19,267 bases of DNA from Candidatus Dadabacteria bacterium UBA2774 (GTDB lineage Bacteria > Desulfobacterota_D > UBA1144 > Nemesobacterales > UBA2774), in the NCBI GenBank assembly GCA_002352485.1, contig DEIM01000142.1, positions 1 to 19,267 on the forward strand, given 5' to 3'. This document shows positions 6,930 through 12,891 of this stretch, in pieces; the stretch's first letter is position 1; every line of letters begins with the position of its first letter. A program made the translations under genes and the position numbers. The notes under the pieces are model-generated. The model was not told the DNA's origin and did no database searches. It saw nothing but the letters and a program-made list of their open reading frames with translations.

Positions 6930-7165
6930 TAACATCATGCTCTTACCACTTAGCAATACAGGGTTTATACTTTTTATATGATTATAATATATTCGTATTA
7001 ATACATCACATGTTCATCAAATGATTTTCTCTATTGAACAATAGGTCATTTATCAAAGAATAGGGAATATACTAATCACTCAGAAAACGCGGATTCACAT
7101 TTACCAGTAAATAAATAGAAATTAGCAATGTCGAGTCTGTATCTTTAGCCGAATAGACAACTAAT

Positions 7166-8707
7166 ATGATTCGTCAAATACTGAAAAACAAACTAGTCCA
7201 GATAATTGTAATTCTATTAAGTATTAAGATAGTCTTGCAGCTTTATTTCTATCATTTGGGCTTTGTCGCTGTATCTGCAGATGAGTACCTTCGCGGAATA
7301 ACAGCTGCACGCTGGGCGCTAGTGGGTGACCTCCCTACAGTGCTCTATACAGGCACGTGGATGCCATTTGAACTATATCTTAACGGATTATCTTTAATGA
7401 TATGGGATAATGTAATATGGACACCTAGGATTACAGTCTTTATCTTTTCTTGCTTTTTACTAGTGTATTTCTTAAAGATTGTCCAATATTTATATAATCT
7501 TTATTCAGTGACTCTAATTGCCGGACTCTTCCTCATTTTCAACCCTTGGTTTTTATGGCTTAGCGGTACTCCGATGCTGGATATATATTATTTAGCCCCC
7601 TTCACCGGAGGCTTATTTTACTTTCTCAAATGGACAAATACGAACTCTAATCGATATATTGTCATTAGCACACTTTTATTCGCCTTTTCGACGGGCTTTC
7701 ATTTTCAAAGCTGGATTCTTGTCAATATGGTTAATTTAGCTGCTTGCTACTTCATTTGGGAAATATACAAGCAAAAGAAGTACAAACACATATTTATATT
7801 GATTGGCTTTTTCATCGGAAACAATCTATTTATTTTCATATATCTTGTAGCTGAAATGATTACTACAGGTGAATTTTTACATTTTATTGGCGATCACACT
7901 GTCGGCACAAAATTATATTATGAAGGATATGAAGTGGGATTGTTACAGAAGCTATACTACTATCCACGACTGGTTGCAACCTGGGGAAACTTAATCTGGA
8001 TATTTCTGCCTATTGGCCTTTATTGGCTAGGTGCAAGAACTATGAAGACTACTAAGCTCTTCCCATTCGCAATAGGAGTAATCGGCCTTGTTATGTTCAG
8101 TATTTTTAATCTCTTTTCCGTCCCCGCAAGCGCGGCACCGGGGAGATATGCGCTGCCTTTCATTATGCTGTTTATCCCATATTCCGCATTGGGGATATAT
8201 GCTCTATTTAATGAGAGCGGATACTTCACAAATATAAGCTTACGCCGGGTCTCAGCTGTCACACTTATTGCATGTATATTGTTCGCAAACTTTGCCCTGG
8301 CATCTAATTTTGTCAGCAAAACTGATAAGTCCGCAATTAAGGTAGGTTATTACCTTAACAGTTTGCTGGAATCAGAGAATGCCGATTCAACAACCACAGC
8401 TATGCTTGAGTTAGCGTATTGGGACTTTTTGAAAATAAAACTTTCGGCAAGAAAATTTGCTCAGATACGTTTGGATAGAGATTTTGTTGAAGAAACAGCA
8501 GAAAATATAGCCAATAGAATTCCATCGATTTTTCTGATAATGGAAGATAAGGAAATCTTACAGCATTTGCAGAGGGGAAATACAAGGTTCATTGTAGTCA
8601 AGGATGAAAAAATAAAACATCGGTTGAAGAACTTGGATTTCATACACAAGTTCAAAGAGTTGGATAACTGGGATTTCTATAGAGTCGACTTAGGGAGATT
8701 TAATTAA
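7166..8707 (+). CDS. GT-C fold membrane glycosyltransferase, GT39/ArnT-like
   Basis: A 513-residue integral membrane protein with about ten hydrophobic segments, followed by a soluble C-terminal tail from about 395. The first loop after the first membrane segment carries ADEYLRG with acidic D39-E40, the position of the catalytic acidic pair in GT-C enzymes that use polyprenyl-phosphate sugars. W65-M66-P67 followed by FELYLNGLSL, and WTPRITVF near 85-92, match the next conserved part of that superfamily. It probably moves a sugar from a lipid-linked donor to a lipid or protein acceptor on the periplasmic side; the sugar and acceptor cannot be told. The coding sequence is clearly AT-richer than hisD and lnt. 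No Shine-Dalgarno precedes the ATG. It stands alone between two gene-poor spacers, which suggests acquisition by transfer. The superfamily is fairly sure, the specificity unknown. Confidence 0.72.
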   Translation: MIRQILKNKLVQIIVILLSIKIVLQLYFYHLGFVAVSADEYLRGITAARWALVGDLPTVLYTGTWMPFELYLNGLSLMIWDNVIWTPRITVFIFSCFLLVYFLKIVQYLYNLYSVTLIAGLFLIFNPWFLWLSGTPMLDIYYLAPFTGGLFYFLKWTNTNSNRYIVISTLLFAFSTGFHFQSWILVNMVNLAACYFIWEIYKQKKYKHIFILIGFFIGNNLFIFIYLVAEMITTGEFLHFIGDHTVGTKLYYEGYEVGLLQKLYYYPRLVATWGNLIWIFLPIGLYWLGARTMKTTKLFPFAIGVIGLVMFSIFNLFSVPASAAPGRYALPFIMLFIPYSALGIYALFNESGYFTNISLRRVSAVTLIACILFANFALASNFVSKTDKSAIKVGYYLNSLLESENADSTTTAMLELAYWDFLKIKLSARKFAQIRLDRDFVEETAENIANRIPSIFLIMEDKEILQHLQRGNTRFIVVKDEKIKHRLKNLDFIHKFKELDNWDFYRVDLGRFN

Positions 8708-8886
8708 CACGAGAGAGTCCCCGACTAATATAAAACTCCTCTTCTACAAAAATATATTTGAAGGTACAGTCTGTGGAGAGTAAAAGTAAAAGGATATATC
8801 ACAACTATAATCCGACGATATATAAAAAGTGTATACTAAAATAGTGCCGGATTACTCCGAGTACGATAGGTTTCACTTAGAGCCCC

Positions 8887-9351
8887 TTGAAATTATATAA
8901 GCTACATAAAAAACAAGAGCTCGGGATAACTAAAGAAGAGGCTTGGGAGTTTTTCTCTAACCCGGGCAATCTGCCTCTCATAACACCCCCGTGGCTAGAT
9001 TTCAGGATTACTTCAGATGAAAATTCCGAGATGTACCCGGGAATGATAGTCACTTACACGGTAAGCCCGTTTTTGAATTTCCGCATGAGGTGGGTAACCG
9101 AAATAACACACGTAAAAGAGCCTGAATACTTCGTGGACGAGCAGCGCTTCGGACCATACAAGTTCTGGCACCACCAACACAAATTTACGGATATTCCCGG
9201 TGGAGTCCTGGTGGAAGACCTAGTGCACTATGCGCTGCCCTTTGACCCCATTTCAAGAATAGCGAACGAGCTTATTGTGAAAAACCAGCTCAAGGAAATA
9301 TTCGATTTTAGAAGAGAGTACTTGGAAACCACATACGGCACACAGGATTAG
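8887..9351 (+). CDS. SRPBCC-family ligand-binding protein, TTG start
   Basis: A 154-residue soluble protein with the START/Bet v1-like (SRPBCC) pattern. An N-terminal strand and helix read ...KEEAWEFFSNPGNLPLITPPWLDFRI; strands with aromatic residues follow (MIVTYTVSPFLNFRMRWVTEI, then RFGPYKFWHHQHKFTDIPGG); a long C-terminal helix ends the domain (NQLKEIFDFRREYLETTYG). Such proteins bind hydrophobic ligands in a deep pocket; no catalytic residues can be assigned. The start is TTG at 8887: an in-frame TAG lies at 8878-8880 and the first internal ATG (near residue 50) would remove the first strand and helix. No convincing ribosome binding site is seen. It stands alone between two non-coding spacers, so context gives no clue to its ligand. 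Confidence 0.8.
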   Translation: MKLYKLHKKQELGITKEEAWEFFSNPGNLPLITPPWLDFRITSDENSEMYPGMIVTYTVSPFLNFRMRWVTEITHVKEPEYFVDEQRFGPYKFWHHQHKFTDIPGGVLVEDLVHYALPFDPISRIANELIVKNQLKEIFDFRREYLETTYGTQD

Positions 9352-9377
9352 TCTTTAAATTAGTTTCTGTTTAACGA

Positions 9378-9398
9378 GAGGGATATTTTAATTCCCTC
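9378..9398. other. GAGGGA/TCCCTC hairpin after the SRPBCC gene
   Basis: A 6-bp perfect stem with a 9-base AT-rich loop, 27 bases after the SRPBCC stop codon. It has no downstream T-run, so it is a poor intrinsic terminator. It directly precedes the REP-like element and may be part of it. Confidence 0.3.
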
Positions 9399-9424
9399 AT
9401 AGCGAGCGAAGCGCAGCAATCTCC
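9399..9424. repeat. Degenerate REP-like dispersed repeat
   Basis: Contains GCGAGCGAAGCGCAGCAATC. This closely resembles the short intergenic repeat with core GCGAG...GAAGCAATCTC that I recall as abundant in many environmental bacterial genomes. The GC-rich block stands out in AT-rich surroundings. The downstream part (to about 9490) has two copies of ATGCCGGG (9451-9458 and 9483-9490), 32 bases apart, and no coding potential. The copy looks worn. That it is a multi-copy repeat cannot be shown from one window. Confidence 0.5.
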
Positions 9425-9498
9425 TCCATGCTACCCATATATCTAGAGCAATGCCGGGGACGGAGGCGAGAACTTCACAGCGATGCCGGGAAACTAAG

Positions 9499-9526
9499 TT
9501 GACACACTTTTGATGCAAAATATACT
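9499..9526 (+). promoter_or_regulatory. Strong sigma-70-type promoter of the 428-aa gene, leaderless type
   Basis: Perfect TTGACA (9499-9504), a 16-base spacer, TATACT (9521-9526; 5 of 6), then only eight bases (TTAATCCC) to the ATG at 9535. There is no Shine-Dalgarno. This is the clearest promoter in the window and places the transcription start at about the start codon. Confidence 0.65.
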
Positions 9527-9534
9527 TTAATCCC

Positions 9535-10821
9535 ATGACCGATTCCGTAATAGACCTTAAACAGTATAAATACGATGAGGCTGAGAAAGAGCTCCGGATG
9601 AAGCTTACAGAATATTCAGAAAGACCCGAATTTCAGTCGCAGATCGCTGAAGCGTTCTATATCTGGAAAAACGACCCCGATATTAGCAGTGAAGATATCA
9701 CGGAAGAGCAGGTAGACGACCTGACGTTTGAGAAGTTCTTTGATTGGTTTCTCTATGACTTCAAGCTCTTTGACACAAACGAGCGGCTGATTGAAAAATA
9801 CTACAGAGAAGAAAGTGGGAATCTGGACAAATTAGAGAAAGGGATGATTAAAGACTGGCTTCAGAGCAGATACAGTTATTTTGAAGTGGAGCATGTAAAA
9901 CCCGGGGAAGAGTGCACATTAAGGGATATTATTACAAAAAAGCAGTATCACGTGCAAGACAAGGCTTCTTCAAAGCAGATCAGAACCTCGGATATAATAG
10001 GTGCAAGGCCCATTAAGTGCGGTGATAACACCTATTTCTCTGCCGTAATATCCGTATACCCGGCTGCATTTAATTCACTCATCCTGGACTTCTTCAAGGC
10101 AGAGTTTAAAGAATACAGAAAATCAAACGGCAAAGAAAAAACCAAGAATGACTACCTACAAGATTGGGGCTATCAGATAGGCCACTATTTAGAGGATGTA
10201 GCCAGTCACCCTAAATATGTTACCCCAGAGGGGGACGAGTTTGTACTAGCTCAGGCCTCTTACCGCCTGAAGAACAACGAAAAAGCGCTAACTAAACTTG
10301 GAAAAATTAAATCATTAGTGGAGATTGGCGGGAGTACCGATGACCTCAGGATTTTCAGCTGGGATAAAAGAGGCAAAAACACTATTACAGGCACGATAGA
10401 GATAGAGGATGACAATCTACGCATCGAGTGCTATTCGATAGATATGCTTTCCAAGGCGAAGGCAAAAATTGAAAAGGAGCTCGGTGTTTTGATTGGGCAT
10501 ATTAAAGACAGCAAAAAAGAGCTCGGAAGCTTTATACAGAGCGGTAAAGAGAGATCTCCTGCGCCCAAAAAATACCCTTTGGGGATCAAAAACCGAAAGG
10601 AGCTCGATTCGGCGCTCGACCAACACTATCAAAACTGGATAGATCAGCCGCTTGGCATGTTAGGCGGTCAGACTCCCAATGAGGCGCTAGAAACAAAAGA
10701 GGGTAGAGACAAGTTAAGCTTAGTATTAAGCGAGCTTGAGAACCTATTTGAGCAGGCTAAAAAACGTGGTGAGCCCTATTACGATGTAAGCAAATTGAGG
10801 AAACAGCTTAAGATAATTTAA
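9535..10821 (+). CDS. Uncharacterised 428-aa soluble protein with LGGxTPxEA C-terminal motif
   Basis: No signal peptide or membrane segment; charged and probably cytosolic. The N-terminal region (about 60-180) contains FEKFFDWFLYDFKLFD (65-80), a helical stretch, and KDWLQSRYSYFEVEHVKPGEECTLRDI with a likely small beta barrel. The middle (about 280-305) has a strand-rich segment followed by a Lys-rich helix. The C-terminus has NWIDQPLGMLGGQTPNEALE (367-386) and a helix, a motif I associate with a widespread family often fused to SEC-C zinc motifs and faintly like MbcA/ParS toxin-binding domains. No SEC-C cysteines are present here. No catalytic residues are evident. It is transcribed alone from a strong promoter, with an AT-rich control region following it. 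It is a real gene of unknown function; the domain comparisons are from memory. Confidence 0.82.
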   Translation: MTDSVIDLKQYKYDEAEKELRMKLTEYSERPEFQSQIAEAFYIWKNDPDISSEDITEEQVDDLTFEKFFDWFLYDFKLFDTNERLIEKYYREESGNLDKLEKGMIKDWLQSRYSYFEVEHVKPGEECTLRDIITKKQYHVQDKASSKQIRTSDIIGARPIKCGDNTYFSAVISVYPAAFNSLILDFFKAEFKEYRKSNGKEKTKNDYLQDWGYQIGHYLEDVASHPKYVTPEGDEFVLAQASYRLKNNEKALTKLGKIKSLVEIGGSTDDLRIFSWDKRGKNTITGTIEIEDDNLRIECYSIDMLSKAKAKIEKELGVLIGHIKDSKKELGSFIQSGKERSPAPKKYPLGIKNRKELDSALDQHYQNWIDQPLGMLGGQTPNEALETKEGRDKLSLVLSELENLFEQAKKRGEPYYDVSKLRKQLKII

Positions 10822-10890
10822 CAATAAAACCAACCTTAGTCTTAAGCACTCGCAATACTTTAGTATTAAAAAACTATTACCCCCTAATAC

Positions 10891-10929
10891 TTTTGACCAG
10901 TAAAAAATTAAACCCTTTAATTTTTGACC
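10891..10929 (+). repeat. Direct repeat TTTTGACC x2, 31 bp apart, before the polysaccharide genes
   Basis: Identical TTTTGACC octamers occur at 10891-10898 and 10922-10929, close to three helical turns apart and on the same face of the helix. They flank the hairpin at 10903-10925, and the second contains the proposed -35. The arrangement is compatible with paired activator or repressor sites, or with tandem promoters; both are inferences. Confidence 0.4.
10903..10925. promoter_or_regulatory. Perfect 10-bp AT-rich inverted repeat
   Basis: AAAAATTAAA-CCC-TTTAATTTTT: perfect arms and a 3-base loop. It could act as a weak terminator for the 428-aa gene 81 bases upstream, since the 3' arm ends in five Ts, or as an operator just upstream of the -35 at 10924. 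Another small palindrome, AATACT-N2-AGTATT, lies near 10854-10867. Confidence 0.45.
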
Positions 10930-10953
10930 CGCATCTAGGAACTGCTGTATACT
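10924..10953 (+). promoter_or_regulatory. Promoter of the polysaccharide operon
   Basis: TTGACC (10924-10929; 5 of 6), an 18-base spacer, then TATACT (10948-10953; 5 of 6). A transcription start near 10960 would leave a leader of about 37 bases carrying GGGAGG (10985-10990), six bases before the ATG at 10997. A perfect dyad ATACTT-N5-AAGTAT (10949-10965) overlaps the -10 and start point and is a good candidate operator. Confidence 0.55.
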
Positions 10954-10996
10954 TTAACTAAGTATTATTGAATAGATGATGGACGGGAGGAGTGAT

Positions 10997-11770
10997 ATGT
11001 ATAGATTAAACTTAAGATTTTTATTTGCGTTTTTTGTAATAAGTGCTGTGTGTTTATCAGCAGCAACTTCCTATGCACAACAACAAGATGCTTTAGGCGA
11101 AATTCACGCAAAGGGGCAGGAAGTTGTAGTACAGTTAAGCGACGGTAGCGAAATAACCCTCAAGAACGGCGAGCAGTACCCCCTATATCCGGGCTCTATA
11201 ATTATGACGAAGGAAGATAGCCAAGCGGTACTTAAGGTAGAGGGCGGGACTTACGTAATAGAACAAAAATCGACATTCATAGCCAACCTACTGAGCTTGA
11301 AGAGCACTAGTCTTAGCATTGTGGGGACTAATCCCGGCGAAGTATGCTATTGTTTTCAGCCAAACGCCCCATTCTTAGTAGACACCCTCATTACAAAAAC
11401 CACACCACACCAAGCTCAAGTAGAACAAGCCAATTACAAATTGTTCGTTCAGGGAAGAACGGATTTAACCGAAGGGAATGCAGCGGCTTATCAGCTCGAA
11501 AATAAAGTAGATTTTGCTACGCCTACTTCAACATTTGTAATTGAAGAGGGCGAAGAGAAGTACTATCCGAAAACCGAGAAAGAAGATGACGAAGAGGATG
11601 TATTCGAATCGCGCGACGGATGCTGTGTTCCGGGTGCAGCAGTGATACTAACTAGCAGTCCCACGGAATACATACTACCGATAATTTTGGGGACAGCGGT
11701 AATAACCGGGACTATAATAGGTGTAACTTCGGGTGATGGTGATGGCACATCCAGTAACGTTACACCATAG
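10997..11770 (+). CDS. Secreted FecR-like beta-domain protein heading the polysaccharide operon
   Basis: An ATG at 10976 is also in frame, but GGGAGG six bases before 10997 and a clean signal peptide from MYRLNLRFLF support 10997 (257 residues). Cleavage is likely after TSYA (near 27). Residues about 32-115 (GEIHAKGQEVVVQLSDGSEITLKNGEQYPLYPGSIIMT...) resemble the FecR beta-strand domain, in which charge and repeats replace catalysis. Residues about 180-210 are acidic (KTEKEDDEEDVFESRDGCC). A C-terminal hydrophobic segment at 226-245 (ILPIILGTAVITGTIIG) is followed by Gly-Asp repeats, suggesting membrane anchoring. Four cysteines occur in two pairs, C117/C119 and C209/C210. No sigma factor or TonB receptor is nearby, so it is probably not a signalling FecR. 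Position suggests a periplasmic or envelope accessory of polysaccharide export. The domain call is moderate, the function unknown. Confidence 0.62.
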   Translation: MYRLNLRFLFAFFVISAVCLSAATSYAQQQDALGEIHAKGQEVVVQLSDGSEITLKNGEQYPLYPGSIIMTKEDSQAVLKVEGGTYVIEQKSTFIANLLSLKSTSLSIVGTNPGEVCYCFQPNAPFLVDTLITKTTPHQAQVEQANYKLFVQGRTDLTEGNAAAYQLENKVDFATPTSTFVIEEGEEKYYPKTEKEDDEEDVFESRDGCCVPGAAVILTSSPTEYILPIILGTAVITGTIIGVTSGDGDGTSSNVTP

Positions 11771-11873
11771 CAATTAGGTGAAATTCTCAATTAGGCAAAA
11801 AAGAATTAATCCGAACTCATCGGGTCAACGTAGTAGTATGTAGAACAGAACGAGTTGCAAAAGGTAAACCGCA

Positions 11874-12866
11874 ATGAAATGGCATAAAAATACAATCATC
11901 TTAATATTTTCCATCTTAATATTCACTGCCTGCGGATCTAAGTCCAACACAGGACTGCAGACCTTACCCAAACCTCAGGCAAGTAAACAGATCAGTAAAG
12001 AATCCCAAAAATTAAACAGACAGATAATAGAAGAGACATTCTCCGACCATTCGACGGTTGATTATAAAATTGGCCCCGGTGACTTATTGAATGTTAAAGT
12101 TATGCAGGCTCCGGAATTAGACTCTCAAGCCAGGGTTAATTCTCAAAACTCTGTTTCACTGCCTCTTCTAGGAAACGTTGAAGTGGCCGGTCTTACGGCA
12201 GGGGGTGCACAACAGAGAATATCTGATTTATTATCCCAGAAGTATATGCATGATCCCCATGTTGTTGTGTCGATAGCTGAATACAAAAGTAAAAGAGTAG
12301 CGGTAATCGGAAGCGTGCTAAAACCTGGGACATATGAGCTTCTTGGAAAAGGCTCATTATTAGACGCACTCGCTCAGGCAGGCGGGCTTGCTCCGGACGC
12401 GAGCGAAATGGCCTTTGTAACAAGAAGGGACGATGCGGGAAACGAAAAGTCTGTAGAGATAGACCTCGATCTTCTTTTGGATAAAGGTCAGAGTGACTTA
12501 AATATTCCCATTCAAATGGGAGACGTGGTCTATATTCCTGAAGCGGGCGTAGTATATGTCGACGGAGCAGTCGAAAACCCGGGATCTTTCCCTCTTGGGG
12601 AAAATATGACGGTCAGTCAGGCGGTTACGGCAGCCGGGGGATTAAATGACGTAGCAGAAGACTCCAAAGTTAAGCTGGTTCGAAACGTAAACGGTCAAGT
12701 ACAGGTTACCCCTATAGACCTGGAGCAGGTACACGAAGGAACAGAGGCGGATATTGAGCTTCAGGACCAAGACGTGGTTGTAGTAGGTAAAAGCGGTATC
12801 AAAAGCTTCTTGGATGCTATAAAGTTCGGGCTGTTCTTCCCGCCCTTTAGTGTGGGAGTACAGTAG
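11874..12866 (+). CDS. Polysaccharide export outer-membrane lipoprotein, Wza-like
   Basis: A 330-residue secreted lipoprotein. The signal ends with lipobox IFTAC and lipidated Cys20, so it depends on the Lgt-Lnt pathway encoded earlier in this window. The polysaccharide export (Poly_export) domain lies at about 62-135 (YKIGPGDLLNVKVMQAPELD; SLPLLGNVEVAGLTAGGAQQRI; DPHVVVSIAEYKSKRVAVIG). Two SLBB domains follow, at about 139-190 (GSVLKPGTYELLGKGSLLDALAQAGGL) and about 225-280 (DGAVENPGSFPLGENMTVSQAVTAAGGL). A short helix with hydrophobic C-terminus (SFLDAIKFGLFFPPF) may contribute to the outer-membrane pore, as in Wza. Family members form ring-shaped channels that export capsule or exopolysaccharide with a Wzc partner, which is the next gene. 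AAAGG lies about seven bases before the ATG. The 103-base upstream gap holds two copies of CAATTAGG. Confidence 0.9.
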   Translation: MKWHKNTIILIFSILIFTACGSKSNTGLQTLPKPQASKQISKESQKLNRQIIEETFSDHSTVDYKIGPGDLLNVKVMQAPELDSQARVNSQNSVSLPLLGNVEVAGLTAGGAQQRISDLLSQKYMHDPHVVVSIAEYKSKRVAVIGSVLKPGTYELLGKGSLLDALAQAGGLAPDASEMAFVTRRDDAGNEKSVEIDLDLLLDKGQSDLNIPIQMGDVVYIPEAGVVYVDGAVENPGSFPLGENMTVSQAVTAAGGLNDVAEDSKVKLVRNVNGQVQVTPIDLEQVHEGTEADIELQDQDVVVVGKSGIKSFLDAIKFGLFFPPFSVGVQ

Positions 12867-12891
12867 GTATTAATTTTTAAGGCCAATAACA

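Larger units (their letters stand above)
6679..7165. other. 487-base gene-free divergent spacer between hisD and the GT-C gene
   Basis: AT-rich, especially from about 6950 to 7130. It holds the hisD promoter, the CIRCE-like dyad at 6740-6765, and a plus-strand promoter candidate at 6902-6929. A TATAAT also lies within the AT run near 6974-6986, without a good -35. A 61-codon minus-strand frame (6723-6908) has no ribosome binding site or recognisable motif and is not called as a gene. I see no tRNA, insertion-sequence ends or CRISPR structure here. Confidence 0.7.

Noticed and set aside
8770..8886. AATCCG...CGGATT pair around TATACT upstream of the SRPBCC gene
   Set aside because: The arms are only 6 bp and about 35 bases apart, and no suitable -35 accompanies the TATACT.
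10976..10996. Earlier ATG-ATG start for the FecR-like protein
   Set aside because: It would add seven polar residues before the signal peptide, and the GGGAGG lies inside it, correctly spaced only for the ATG at 10997.
10822..10996. RfaH/ops-type antitermination element in the polysaccharide leader
   Set aside because: I looked for GGCGGTAG in the leader and upstream of the Wza-like gene and did not find it.
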